Assembly: GCA_903892415.1 (NCBI GenBank)
Contig: CAITIQ010000368.1
Span: 1 to 42,910 of the forward strand
Length of the DNA: 42,910 bases
Origin: an uncultured delta proteobacterium
GTDB taxonomy: Bacteria > Myxococcota_A > Polyangia > Polyangiales > Polyangiaceae
Direction: 5' to 3'
A model generated the notes under the pieces. The model saw only the letters and a program-made list of their open reading frames with translations, was not told where the DNA came from and searched no databases. This document shows, one piece after another, positions 32,967-42,226 of this stretch. Positions within the stretch are counted from its first letter, which is position 1. Each line of letters starts with the position of its first letter. A program made the translations under genes and the position numbers.

Positions 32967-33106
32967 CGCTCCGCCAACGACCGCAACGCCGACAAGAACA
33001 CCTCTGACGTGCTGCTGAGCTTGCTGCAGGTTTTCGATCCCGCGGCGAGCGAGCTGGGCCCAGCCGAGGGCTACTCCAACACGCCGCTTAGCGAGCTCAA
33101 GGCGTA
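32967..33106 (+). other. In-frame open extension after the stop codon
   Basis: The frame of the previous gene stays open for 45 codons after its TGA (32964-32966), to TAA 33104-33106. It reads as a plausible helical stretch (SDVLLSLLQVFDPAASEL). It may be leftover coding sequence of a longer ancestor, or chance in GC-rich DNA. Confidence 0.35.
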
Positions 33107-33120
33107 AGCCCAACGTGTCC

Positions 33121-33151
33121 CTCGCGCGCTGCCCATCGGCCGGCGCGCGAG
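33121..33151. terminator. Possible bidirectional terminator
   Basis: CTCGCGCGC (33121-33129) and GCGCGCGAG (33143-33151) form a perfect 9-bp GC stem with a 13-base loop, located between the convergent lipoprotein and VWA operon (whose last stop is at 33157). No T-tract follows; strength is inferred from the stem alone. Confidence 0.45.
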
Positions 33152-33156
33152 TTCGC

Positions 33157-36003
33157 TCAGCTTGCGAAGCGACGCGGCTTCGCCACGAACTTGCGATCGA
33201 AGATCCGCACGCGTCGCACCAAAAGATCGAGCAGGAAGAGCACGATCGCCGCCATGATGAAGCGGTTCCACAGGTCTTTGAAGTAGGTCACCTGCTCGCC
33301 TCGCGGATCGAAGACCGTGGCCACGTCCTTCGGCTCGAACTCGCCACCTGCGGCCTCCGCCGCACGCGCCAGCACGACGCGGTTGGGCTCGAAGCTCGCG
33401 TACTCCTTCGGGTAAGGATTGGAGACGTGACCGTAGCTCACGGCGCTGACCTTCAGCGAGCCGTCGGGCTGTTCCTTGAGGTGCTCGGCCTTCAAAAGGA
33501 AGCTGCCGTATTTCTCGAGCGGCAAATCCACCTCGTAGCGCCCGGGCGCAACTTGCCGCAGCTCCACCACCCGCGTCTCGCCCTTCGGCTCCGGACCGGT
33601 GATCGTCAACCGACTTTGCAAGTTGTTGTCGAAGCGCTCATCCGTGGTGAAGGCATCGACTGAAGCCTTCAAATGGCCGTTCACCACTTCGGCCTTCATG
33701 TCGAGCTCGCGCGTGTGTTTCTGACGCATGTGTTCGCGCACGAGCTGCCCCCAGAAACGCTCGAAGCCCGGCCACTTGATCCACTCCACCGCCCAGCGTG
33801 GCTTCACATCGCTCGTCCACGCTAGCGACCAACCGAGGCCCACGCGCCAGCGCGCAAGGATCGGCTCCGCCGTGTCACTAACCAGGATCTCTTCCGCAGG
33901 CATCGGCTTCATCTGCGTCGAGACGTAGCCGTGAAGGAACGGCGCCGTGCGGATATCGAGGCCGTTCAAGAACTGCGCCTCCCCAGTCTGCGTCACCTGG
34001 AACCACTCCTCCACCGCCGCCGACTTCGCGATCATCTCGGTCTCTTTGGTGAAGATCTTGGGCAGGCTGTTCGCGTCGGGCACCGCGTGAAAGCGGCCGC
34101 CGCCGGTCTCGGCGATGCCACGCAAGAAAGCCTCGTCGAGGTCGTTACCCAAACCGACCGAGGTAACGGTAATCGATTCGGCGACCATACCGGCCACGAG
34201 GTCATTGATGCCGGTGGTGTTGGCCCGACCGTCGGTGAGCAGGATGACGTGTTTGCGTCGCGCTTGGGTGACGGTCAAATCTTGAAAGGCTGCGTCGAGC
34301 GCCGAGAAGATCTCGGTGCCACCGCCCGGTTGGATGCGCGCGATGTCGCTGGTGATGCGCGCTTGATTGCGCGCCGGCTGCATCTTGACGTAGCGATTGG
34401 GCGCGTTGTCGAAGGCGATCACCTCGATCAGGTCGTCGGGAGCCAGCGTGTCCACCGTCGCCTTGGCCGCGGCTTTGGCCATCTCCATCGGGTTGCCGGT
34501 CATCGATCCAGAACGGTCGAGTACAAGGCAGAGAGCAACGCTGGGCATCTCCTTCTTCGAATCGGAGTCCATTTTGACCGGCAGAATTCGCTCGATCGTC
34601 GTGTGATTCCAGCCGCCGAGACCAAAGCTCGATTCACCGCCGGCGAACAAGAAGCCGCCGCCCAAATCGCGGACGTAACGCTCGATCAGATCCTGCGCCG
34701 ACAGCTCGAGCCGCGCCTTCTCGACGTCGCTCACCACCACGAAGTCGTAACGGGAGATCTCCTCGATCGACCCGGGAAAGCCGACAGGTGAACGGATCTC
34801 GACGTCAAACTGTTGCGCGGTGAGCGCCCCGGAGAGCGCGCTCGCCTGCTCGGGGGTGCCCTCGATGTAGAGCACCGCCGGTCGGCCGGGGACGTCGAGC
34901 GTGACGGCCACGCGGTTGTTATCCGGGAAGCGGTCATCTCCGATTTGATCGAGTTCGAGAACGTAGGTGACCGGCCCTGCCACACGCACCACGCTCTTGA
35001 ACAAGACCTCGTTTGGCCCCGCGGCGAGCGTCAGCTCACGAACGCCGTCCAGGCCGTTTAGCACCTCGCCCTGATACAGCCGTGCTCGCGCCTTGGTCGC
35101 CCGACTCGCGTAGATCTTCGCCTTTGGTTCAAAGGTCTCTCCGACCTTCACCCGCGCGGGCATCTTCAGTTCTTGCACCGCGACCTCGCCCGGCAGCGGC
35201 CGGGTGTACGGCACGGTGAAAAGTCGGATGCCGAACTCGGCGGCTCGGTTGGCCTCCGCAAGGATATCGCCCTCGGTTTCGGCGCCGTCGGAGATGAGCA
35301 CCGCACGCTTGAGGTAGCCAGGCGGATAAAGCCCGTACGCCAACTGCAACGCGGACTCGAGATTCGAGCCGGCGCCGCGATCGTCCAGCTTGCCGTCGGG
35401 CTTGGTCTCGGCGTGCCGTTCGATCGCGAAGGAGCCGTCCTCCGCCAACTCGATCAGCCGTGGCCGCTCCGCAAAGGTGACGATGCGCACGAGCCCCTCC
35501 GCCGGCTTCTCGGCCAGGGCCTTTTGGATCGCCTCTTTGGCGTCCGATAGAGCTTCCTCCGGCACCGAGTTGGAGACGTCGACCAAGTAAACGGTGCAGG
35601 CCTTGTCCGTTGTAGCAGTCTCCACCAAGCGCGAAAGCCCGAGCCCCAACATCGCGATGAAGGCGATGCGAAGCAGCAGGGACAAAGCTCGCTGAGGCCA
35701 CGGAAGATCGGCCAGCGAGGCGGGCAGAATCAGTAAGAACCATGGAGCCACCAAGCCAACGCCGAGCAACCGAGGGTTCAGTAGTTGGTAGTCCACTCCT
35801 TCGCGCGTGAAGGCGATCGTCGGATCGGGGTGGAGCAGGACGTACTTGCGATAGAAGTGGAATAGCAGCAGTCCCAGCGCCGTCGCCGATACCAACCACG
35901 CGATTGCCTTTGCCCACTTGGCGGCTCTTCGAGGAGGCGTAAGCGCACGGGGCGCTCTCGAGGGGGGAGCCGTTCGCTCGGGTTTGTCCGTCGGCTCGCT
36001 CAT
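33157..36003 (-). CDS. Membrane protein with two VWA regions and GATase-like domain
   Basis: 948 residues from ATG 36003. About four N-terminal membrane helices come first (AIAWLVSATALGLLLFHFY, LLGVGLVAPWFLLILPAS and others). A first VWA region begins VYLVDVSNSVPEE (DxSxS). A beta-sandwich part and a class I glutamine amidotransferase-like domain follow (VLYIEGTPEQASALSGALTA...YDFVVVSDVE...GGGFLFAGGESSFG). The second, canonical VWA (CLVLDRSGSM, GGGTEIFSALDAAF, ILLTDGRANTTG) comes next, and one helix close to the C-terminus. It is the last gene of a five-gene operon; its start overlaps the previous stop (ATGA). VWA domains bind partners through a metal site. Confidence 0.9.
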   Translation of the reverse strand: MSEPTDKPERTAPPSRAPRALTPPRRAAKWAKAIAWLVSATALGLLLFHFYRKYVLLHPDPTIAFTREGVDYQLLNPRLLGVGLVAPWFLLILPASLADLPWPQRALSLLLRIAFIAMLGLGLSRLVETATTDKACTVYLVDVSNSVPEEALSDAKEAIQKALAEKPAEGLVRIVTFAERPRLIELAEDGSFAIERHAETKPDGKLDDRGAGSNLESALQLAYGLYPPGYLKRAVLISDGAETEGDILAEANRAAEFGIRLFTVPYTRPLPGEVAVQELKMPARVKVGETFEPKAKIYASRATKARARLYQGEVLNGLDGVRELTLAAGPNEVLFKSVVRVAGPVTYVLELDQIGDDRFPDNNRVAVTLDVPGRPAVLYIEGTPEQASALSGALTAQQFDVEIRSPVGFPGSIEEISRYDFVVVSDVEKARLELSAQDLIERYVRDLGGGFLFAGGESSFGLGGWNHTTIERILPVKMDSDSKKEMPSVALCLVLDRSGSMTGNPMEMAKAAAKATVDTLAPDDLIEVIAFDNAPNRYVKMQPARNQARITSDIARIQPGGGTEIFSALDAAFQDLTVTQARRKHVILLTDGRANTTGINDLVAGMVAESITVTSVGLGNDLDEAFLRGIAETGGGRFHAVPDANSLPKIFTKETEMIAKSAAVEEWFQVTQTGEAQFLNGLDIRTAPFLHGYVSTQMKPMPAEEILVSDTAEPILARWRVGLGWSLAWTSDVKPRWAVEWIKWPGFERFWGQLVREHMRQKHTRELDMKAEVVNGHLKASVDAFTTDERFDNNLQSRLTITGPEPKGETRVVELRQVAPGRYEVDLPLEKYGSFLLKAEHLKEQPDGSLKVSAVSYGHVSNPYPKEYASFEPNRVVLARAAEAAGGEFEPKDVATVFDPRGEQVTYFKDLWNRFIMAAIVLFLLDLLVRRVRIFDRKFVAKPRRFAS

Positions 36004-37940
36004 ACGGTTACCCTGCGGTGGAAGGTGAGCCACTCAATGGCGCTGATGGCGATCACAGCGAGCAGCAGATAGATCCAATTTTCCCGACGAACACCGACGG
36101 AGAAGCCGCCAACCTCGCCCGCGCTCTTGTCCCCCACCGATAGCTCCTTCACCGGAGCGATCGCGCTCTCCCGCGGATCGACGAGGTTCGCCGCAAACTC
36201 GGCTTTGAACGTTGGCTCGTTGGTCGCTGGGTCGAGTTCCTCCGATACCAAGGTGTAGAAGCCGGCGCGTTGTCCGAGCATGACTGCACGCCCATCATCG
36301 ACCGGGATTTTGCGCTCTTTGCCGCTCGGCTCGATCACCTTGACCGTCTGCAGCTGGGACGGCGCAGGTACGCGCCACACCGAGCCCGTCGCAAAGCTCG
36401 AGAGGTAGCTAGCGTCTTCTTCCACGAAGTCGTTGATGGTGTTGAGCACGAGCAGCGGCCAGGAGATACGCAGCGGTAGGTCGCTCTCGCGAATGTCGAA
36501 GCCCAGCGCCACAAACTTGAAACCAGCACGTCTACCGGCCAAGAGGATGGGCCCTTTGAAGGTCGCGCCGACGATCTTGTCCTCCTTCTCGCCTTTGAGG
36601 ATCTTCACCCGGCCCACGTTGACGTCGGACAGCTCGGTATGGCGAACGATCGGGTGCTCACTCAAGATCTCGTCGAAGCCCAGCGGGCTCTGCGGATCAT
36701 CGTCGAGGACCTCCTTCTCGACCGTGAACGGGAGGTCTTTCCCAGAGGGGTTGAGAAAGAAAAGGTGCCCGCTGTTTTCACTCGGCCGCAGTGAGACGCT
36801 ATCAAAAATGGTGACGTCGAACTTTCCCTCGGCCGGGTACTTGTCGGGGGCGACCGTGATCACGTCCAGGTACTCGTCGAGCAGCAGCGCGGCATCGAGA
36901 TAGAGGTTGCCCTGCGAAACGACCTGCACGCGAGCGCGCCTCCGCTCGGGCATCAACGCGTACGCGACGTTGTCGGCGGGCAATGCGTCGGGCACTGTTG
37001 CTTGTGAGTCCTCAGCCCCTTGGACGAGCAAGACCTCCGCCTTTAGTTGGTGCGAAGCGCCTGAAAGGCTGGGCAAAAAACGAAGGTTTCGCTCCTTCGC
37101 CTTCAGCCGCAAGCGCGAGGTGTCATTGAGCAGCCCATCGCCGTAGACGCGGAGCTCGACGGTCACCTCTTCATCGCCTGAGTTGGACAGCTCGAGCATC
37201 GCCTCATAGCGGCTCTTGTCGAGCGGGTAGCGTCGCACCGAGAAGGCGGTGATGGCTACGTTGGCCGAGACCTCACCCACCGGCACGAAGGTGAGCTTCA
37301 CTCGCTCCAAGTCCACAAGGCCGAGCGAGTCCCGCGGCTCGCCCAAAGCGCCATCCGAAACCACGATGATCTCAGGCGACGGCAGCCCACGCAGCGTGTC
37401 CATCGCGAAGCGCAATGCGCGCGGGTAGTCCGCCCGAGTATCGGTGGGCGTAACGGCGGCGAGCGCCTTCTCTAGCTCACTGACCTCGCTCGTCATGGTC
37501 GAAAGCGGCGTGGTGGTGGAGTCCATCTGGGCGATCAGCAGACGGTCGCTCGACCCAAGCCCGCGCACGACGTCCTTCAGCGCAGCCCGACCACGCTCGA
37601 GTCGAGATGGTGTTTCATCGGTCGCTTGCATGCTGGCGCTGGCATCGACCAGCACCACGATATTGCGTCCCTCGCGCAGATTGATCGTGGTTCGCGGGTC
37701 ACCCATCGCAAAGATCATCAGCGCGACGATCAGCAGCTGGAGCAAGAGCGAGAGCAATCGCTTGAGCTGCGAGAAGAGTGAAGTCGCCTGTTTGTCGCGG
37801 AGGATCTTCTCCCACAACCGGGAGAAGGGGACCGGCACCGGGCGCCGCTTCAACTTCAAGATGTAAAAGACAACGACGAGACCACCCACCACTCCGAAGG
37901 CGGTCAACAACTGCGAAAACGGTAGCCCAACGAAATGCAC
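36000..37940 (-). CDS. BatA-like VWA membrane protein
   Basis: 646 residues from GTG 37940. The N-terminal two-helix BatA domain (FSQLLTAFGVVGGLVVVFY then LKLKRRPVPVPFSRLWEKI, and the helix LLSLLLQLLIVALMIFAMG) precedes a VWA domain with VVLVDASASMQ (MIDAS DxSxS) and IIVVSDGALG. The long remainder is beta-rich and extracytoplasmic, with one last helix (NWIYLLLAVIAISAIEWL). It overlaps the previous gene by one base (TAGTG) and the next by four (ATGA), so the three are translated as a block. It probably joins with the MoxR ATPase and DUF58 protein in one complex. Confidence 0.9.
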   Translation of the reverse strand: MHFVGLPFSQLLTAFGVVGGLVVVFYILKLKRRPVPVPFSRLWEKILRDKQATSLFSQLKRLLSLLLQLLIVALMIFAMGDPRTTINLREGRNIVVLVDASASMQATDETPSRLERGRAALKDVVRGLGSSDRLLIAQMDSTTTPLSTMTSEVSELEKALAAVTPTDTRADYPRALRFAMDTLRGLPSPEIIVVSDGALGEPRDSLGLVDLERVKLTFVPVGEVSANVAITAFSVRRYPLDKSRYEAMLELSNSGDEEVTVELRVYGDGLLNDTSRLRLKAKERNLRFLPSLSGASHQLKAEVLLVQGAEDSQATVPDALPADNVAYALMPERRRARVQVVSQGNLYLDAALLLDEYLDVITVAPDKYPAEGKFDVTIFDSVSLRPSENSGHLFFLNPSGKDLPFTVEKEVLDDDPQSPLGFDEILSEHPIVRHTELSDVNVGRVKILKGEKEDKIVGATFKGPILLAGRRAGFKFVALGFDIRESDLPLRISWPLLVLNTINDFVEEDASYLSSFATGSVWRVPAPSQLQTVKVIEPSGKERKIPVDDGRAVMLGQRAGFYTLVSEELDPATNEPTFKAEFAANLVDPRESAIAPVKELSVGDKSAGEVGGFSVGVRRENWIYLLLAVIAISAIEWLTFHRRVTV

Positions 37941-38881
37941 TAGCGCAGAAACCCTCCGCGCCGAAACACCCGCAAGATGAGTTCATCGAAGGGCAGATCC
38001 ACGCTCGCCTCGTAGTAACTCACCTGCTTGCGCGAACAGAAGCGACGCACCTCTTCGACGTAGGCGTCGTAGGCCTTCGCGTAGCGCTCGAGCACATTGC
38101 CGGTCACGGTCACCTCACGCTCGTCCCCGGTCTCGCAATCGTAGACGCGCACATCTCCGCGCAGCTCGGGGGAGCGGTCGGCGGAGTCCGTGACATGCAA
38201 AACGAAGGGCTCGAACTTGTTGTAGCGAAGCACGTTGATGCCCTTCTCGAAGCCCTTCGCGTCGTAGAGATCGCTGATCAACACAGCCAAGCCGCGACGC
38301 TTGTGCTGAGCAACGAAGGTCTTCAGGCTGTCCTCGAGGTCGGTGTGGCCGTCCCCAGGCAGCGACGACAAGAAGCGAAAGATGCGAAAGATCCGCGCCT
38401 TGCCGCGCGTCTCCGGCATGCGTCCGGAGATCGAATCGGTGGCGCTGACGATGGTCACGCGGTCCAGGTTCGCCAAGCCAACGTAGGCGAGCGCTGCAGT
38501 GAGCCGCTTTGCTTGACGTAGCTTCTCGCCGTCACCGAAGGCCATCGAACTGGAGGTGTCGATGATGAAGTAGATGCTGAGATCCTCTTCCTCCTCGTAA
38601 AGGCGGACGAGCAGGCGCTGGAAACGACTGTAGGCCGCCCAGTCGAGCGAGCGCAGATCATCGCCGGGGGCGTAGTCGCGATGGTCGGCGAACTCGACCC
38701 CGCTACCGACCTTCTTGGTGCGGCGCTCGGCCCGCATCGCGCCCGAAAAGATGCGCTTGGAGACGAGCGCGAGGTGATCCAGCCGACGCTGAAACTCGTC
38801 GTCGAATAGGTTCTCCTCCACCACCTTCGCTCGGCCGCGAAGACTCTTGGGGCCACCCGTGAGAAAGTCGAACAAACCCAT
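37940..38881 (-). CDS. DUF58 domain protein (VWA-like)
   Basis: 313 residues from ATG 38881, cytoplasmic. The DUF58 hallmark is HRDYAPGDDLRSLDWAAYSR at about 67-86, and a VWA-like fold follows with IDTSSSMAFGDGEKL (metal-site DxSxS at about 108-112). DUF58 proteins are nearly always encoded next to MoxR ATPases, as here (9 bp downstream of moxR). They are thought to act as partners or substrates in MoxR-driven maturation or folding of other proteins. Confidence 0.93.
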   Translation of the reverse strand: MGLFDFLTGGPKSLRGRAKVVEENLFDDEFQRRLDHLALVSKRIFSGAMRAERRTKKVGSGVEFADHRDYAPGDDLRSLDWAAYSRFQRLLVRLYEEEEDLSIYFIIDTSSSMAFGDGEKLRQAKRLTAALAYVGLANLDRVTIVSATDSISGRMPETRGKARIFRIFRFLSSLPGDGHTDLEDSLKTFVAQHKRRGLAVLISDLYDAKGFEKGINVLRYNKFEPFVLHVTDSADRSPELRGDVRVYDCETGDEREVTVTGNVLERYAKAYDAYVEEVRRFCSRKQVSYYEASVDLPFDELILRVFRRGGFLR

Positions 38882-38890
38882 TCGAGGTCG

Positions 38891-39892
38891 TTACTTGGCC
38901 GTGGTGGGAAGGCTCTTCAGCACGGTGCTGATCACGGTATCGGTGACCACGCCCTCCGCCTCGCCTTCGAAGTTCAACAGCACACGGTGCCGCAACGCTG
39001 GTAGCGCGGTCTTCTGAACGTCCTCGATGCTCGGCGCGAAGCGCCCATCGAGGAGCGCGGTGATCTTCGCTCCGAGCATGATCGCCTGCGCGCCGCGGGG
39101 TGATGAGCCAAACTTTACGAAGCGCTTCACCACGTCGAAGGTCGAGGTTTGAGGGTGGGTCGCTTGGAGCAACCGCACGATGTAGTCCTGCACGTGGTGA
39201 GCGACCGGGACTTCGCGCACGAGGCTCTGGAGCTGAAGGATCTCCTCCTTGGTCAGCACGGAGGTGGCCTTGTCGTTGTCGGTGCCGGTGGTGCGACTCA
39301 GGATCTGATGCAACTCCTCGCGGCCGGGGAAAGGCACGTGCAGCTTGAAGAAGAAGCGGTCGAGCTGAGCCTCCGGCAACGGATAGGTGCCCTCACTCTC
39401 GAGGGGGTTCTGGGTCGCCAACACGAAGAAGGGCTTGTCGAGCTGGTAGGTCTCCTTGGCCACCGTGATGCGCTGCTCTTGCATCGCCTCCAGCAGCGCG
39501 GACTGCGTCTTGGGCGTGGCTCGGTTGATCTCATCAGCCAAAACGATGTTCGCGAAGATGGGCCCTCGACGGAACACCAGGTCCCGCTTGCCACCGTCAT
39601 CCGAAATGACCGTAGTGCCCAGGATGTCCGCCGGCATCATGTCGGGCGTGAACTGAATGCGAGAGAACGCCAGACTCATGGCGTCGGCCATCGTCTTCAC
39701 GAGCAGCGTCTTGCCCAGCCCAGGCACGCCCTCCAGGAGCGCGTGCGAGCCGGCGAGCATGCAGATGATCACCCCGTCGACGACGCCTTGGTTGCCGACG
39801 ATGACCTTGCCGACTTCCTCGCGAAGCGTGGTGATCTTCTTGCGAAAACGAACCACGTCCTCGCGCGTTTCTTTCTCTTCTGACTTTGCCAT
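38891..39892 (-). CDS. moxR: MoxR-family AAA+ ATPase
   Basis: 333 residues from ATG 39892. The AAA+ elements are complete: Walker A GVPGLGKT at about 55-62, Walker B NIVLADEINRATPKTQSALLEAMQE at about 113-137, sensor 1 LATQNPLESEGTYPLPEAQLDRF at about 158-180, and SSPRGAQAIM (sensor 2) at about 265-274. MoxR ATPases act as chaperone-like remodelers, often with VWA proteins. It sits second in the operon, 13 bp after the stop of the coiled-coil membrane gene and 9 bp before the DUF58 gene. Confidence 0.95.
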   Translation of the reverse strand: MAKSEEKETREDVVRFRKKITTLREEVGKVIVGNQGVVDGVIICMLAGSHALLEGVPGLGKTLLVKTMADAMSLAFSRIQFTPDMMPADILGTTVISDDGGKRDLVFRRGPIFANIVLADEINRATPKTQSALLEAMQEQRITVAKETYQLDKPFFVLATQNPLESEGTYPLPEAQLDRFFFKLHVPFPGREELHQILSRTTGTDNDKATSVLTKEEILQLQSLVREVPVAHHVQDYIVRLLQATHPQTSTFDVVKRFVKFGSSPRGAQAIMLGAKITALLDGRFAPSIEDVQKTALPALRHRVLLNFEGEAEGVVTDTVISTVLKSLPTTAK

Positions 39893-39905
39893 TCGTTGTC
39901 TCGGT

Positions 39906-42023
39906 TCAGTCGCGCGGACGGATTAGTTGGAAGTAGCGCTGCACGTAAAAGCGATACCCATCCGGGATGTCTTCCTTGCGGATGCTCTCTTCAGCATGGG
40001 TCCGGTACTGCTTGAACACCTTCTCATAGTCGGTGCCTTTGAAGCCTTTTTCGGCTGCCTGCTGGATCGTCTTGCTCTTGGTGGGTCCTTGATTGGTCTC
40101 GAGCCCCTGCTGCTCCACGTCGAGGGTACCGTAGCCGGGATTGGTGGCTTCACCAGCGACATCACCGCCGGAACCATTTCCCCACTCCTTGCCGCCTTTG
40201 CCGCCGCCATCACCAGGCTTGTCGCCAGAGCCCTGCCCTTGCCCCGGAACCGGGATCTCAATGCCGCCTTGGCCCTTGCCTTTGCCTAGGGCGAGGCCTT
40301 CGCCTTCGCCTTCGCCTTCGCCTTCGCCCTCACCTTCACCTTGTCCGCCGGGCTGCTTGCCGTTCTGGCCTTTGCCTTCGCCCTCGCCTTCACCCTCGCC
40401 TTCACCCTCTTTGCCGCCCTTACCCTGTTTGCCTTTGCCGGGCTGTTTGCCCTCCGGCCCTTCGTCTCCATCGCCTGGCTTTCCGCCCTTGGAGCGCTGA
40501 AGGAATTTGCGCAAACGGTCCTTGGCGCCCTGCCCGCCCTTGTCCTGGTTCTTCATCAGCTCACGAAGTTCTTCGAGCTTCTTCTTCAGCTCTTCCTTCT
40601 GCTGATCGGTCATGCCCTCCTTCTCCATGCGCTCGAGATCCTCGGCCGCGCGCTCGAGATCTTCAGCCGCCTTTTGCAGATCCTCGGGAGTGAGACCCAT
40701 TTCACGCATCAGGTCTTGCGCCGCTTGCGACAGCTCGCGATCCAGACGCGAGAGTTGACGGTCGACGCTCTGTTGACGCTGGGTTTCTTTGGTTAGCCGC
40801 TCGAGCTCGCGCTCCTTCTTTTTCAGCAGCTTTTCCTCTTCCTCGCGCTTGGCTGGGTCCTTCTGCTCCTCGATTTGCTTCTTCTTCTTGAGCAGCTGCT
40901 CCTGCATTTCCGCGCGTCGCTCCTCGAGACTCTTTTCGATCTCCTTGCGCCGTTCGGATGCCTTCTTCATCGCCTCCCGCAGCTTCTCGAGGGCCTCCTT
41001 GTCCTTCTTCTTGAGCGGGTTCTTGCGCAGCTCCTCAGCGAGTTCTTTGAGCTTCTTTTGCGCAGCCGAGAGGTCGTTCTTCTTGAGCGCCTCGGCGACC
41101 TCTTTGGCAAGCGGGCTCTTCTCCAGCTGCTTCGCCGTTTCGTTCAGCTCGTCCGCTAGCTTGGCCTTGTCGAGCTCGGCGTTGGAAAGAAGCTCGTTCT
41201 CGAGGGCCTGCATTTGTTTGAGCGCCTCTTCTTTGTCCAAGCGCTTTTGTGCGAGGTCCTCGATCAGTCGATTGAACTTCTCGACGGCGACCTTCATCTC
41301 CGGAGACTTCGCCTGCGCGTCGAGCTCCTTCGCGACCTCACGAAAGGCGTCGAGATCGTCCTGCGTCATCTCCACGGCGTTGGACAGGGCGACCACCGGC
41401 GGGGGCGGCGGGGGCGGCTCGGGCGCCGGCAAATAGAGCCACAACGCCAAGAACAAGAGCCCGCCCGCGGTTGCCCCTGCTGGCAAGGCAGCCCATGGGG
41501 GTAGCAAGTGCAACGCGAACAGCGGCGCAGCCTCGGCCGTACGTAGCGCATCCTTGGGCTTTGTCGCGACGAAGGTGCACGCGTCCTCGATCGCGAGGTC
41601 CATCATCTCGGTGCGCTCTTCAGGCGGGACCGCCGAGAAAGCCAAAGCGTTCGTCAATCGACCGCCGGTCTGGTTTTTCTTGTCGAGCGCCGATGCCCCC
41701 GCCTGAGGCGGGAGTGGACGAAGGAACGCGATGGCGATCACCAGCAGCGTCATCACCGCGATCCCGATCAGCGTGCTGACCAGCGTCTGATAGCTGATGT
41801 CGAAGCTCTCGGCGGAGAAGCCTTCTTTAGGCCAGATCCGAAGATGGCTGGCGACGTAGCTGAGGACCTTGAAGCCGGCGATGGAGCTCGCCGCGAGCAA
41901 GGCTGCGACCGGAAGCAGCACCGGCAACACAGCCAGCACCCGTGCCGCACGAAGTCTCCACTCAACCAGCGTCGCGCGCGACCGAATCTGGGAGAGCACC
42001 CGTGCCGCTTCAGCTTTCGTCAT
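39906..42023 (-). CDS. Coiled-coil membrane protein with Gly-Glu-rich region
   Basis: 705 residues from ATG 42023. Three or so helices are N-terminal (VLAVLPVLLPVAALLAASS, LVSTLIGIAVMTLLVIAIAF, and AGATAGGLLFLALWLYL at about 190). A long Lys/Glu/Leu coiled coil spans about 215-505, followed by a low-complexity stretch of alternating Gly and Glu (two GE-rich runs at about 535-580) and Gly/Gln/Lys-rich sequence, and a short conserved-looking C-terminus (YEKVFKQYRTHAEESIRKED...YFQLIRP). It leads the MoxR/VWA operon and could be the membrane scaffold for that machine. It resembles DUF4175-like proteins in layout; that link is uncertain. Confidence 0.85.
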   Translation of the reverse strand: MTKAEAARVLSQIRSRATLVEWRLRAARVLAVLPVLLPVAALLAASSIAGFKVLSYVASHLRIWPKEGFSAESFDISYQTLVSTLIGIAVMTLLVIAIAFLRPLPPQAGASALDKKNQTGGRLTNALAFSAVPPEERTEMMDLAIEDACTFVATKPKDALRTAEAAPLFALHLLPPWAALPAGATAGGLLFLALWLYLPAPEPPPPPPPVVALSNAVEMTQDDLDAFREVAKELDAQAKSPEMKVAVEKFNRLIEDLAQKRLDKEEALKQMQALENELLSNAELDKAKLADELNETAKQLEKSPLAKEVAEALKKNDLSAAQKKLKELAEELRKNPLKKKDKEALEKLREAMKKASERRKEIEKSLEERRAEMQEQLLKKKKQIEEQKDPAKREEEEKLLKKKERELERLTKETQRQQSVDRQLSRLDRELSQAAQDLMREMGLTPEDLQKAAEDLERAAEDLERMEKEGMTDQQKEELKKKLEELRELMKNQDKGGQGAKDRLRKFLQRSKGGKPGDGDEGPEGKQPGKGKQGKGGKEGEGEGEGEGEGKGQNGKQPGGQGEGEGEGEGEGEGEGLALGKGKGQGGIEIPVPGQGQGSGDKPGDGGGKGGKEWGNGSGGDVAGEATNPGYGTLDVEQQGLETNQGPTKSKTIQQAAEKGFKGTDYEKVFKQYRTHAEESIRKEDIPDGYRFYVQRYFQLIRPRD
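40291..40416. repeat. GGCGAA-type hexamer runs coding (Gly-Glu)n
   Basis: The plus strand shows repeated CCTTCG/CCCTCG hexamers in two blocks (about 40297-40345 and 40366-40412), coding alternating Gly-Glu on the minus strand. Copy number in such runs is prone to change by slippage. Confidence 0.85.
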
Positions 42024-42205
42024 GGAACATCTTGCTTTCTACGCTGACCACGGGAGTTGCATGCCCGTTTGGTTACGGACCCGTACCTTCAGGCGTGGCT
42101 TGGGTCAGTGTAGCGCCTTCGCTGCAGAATGTGACGGAGCGTGGTGGATCAAACATGTCCCAGCCTGGCGTCAAGCAGCGTGCCTCACGTTCGAGAAGCT
42201 TGCCT

Positions 42206-42217
42206 CCTCGATCGAGG
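42206..42217. promoter_or_regulatory. Palindrome over the ribosome-binding site of the response-regulator gene
   Basis: CCTCGATCGAGG is a perfect 12-bp palindrome. Its right half includes the GAGG of the Shine-Dalgarno sequence (GAGGTG, 42214-42219) for ATG 42227. It might hide the site in RNA or be a protein-binding site. Confidence 0.4.
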
Positions 42218-42226
42218 TGCTCTTTG

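Noticed and set aside
40789..41436. Ser/Phe-rich plus-strand frame
   Set aside because: Complement of the Lys/Glu coiled coil of the minus-strand gene; no independent coding signs.
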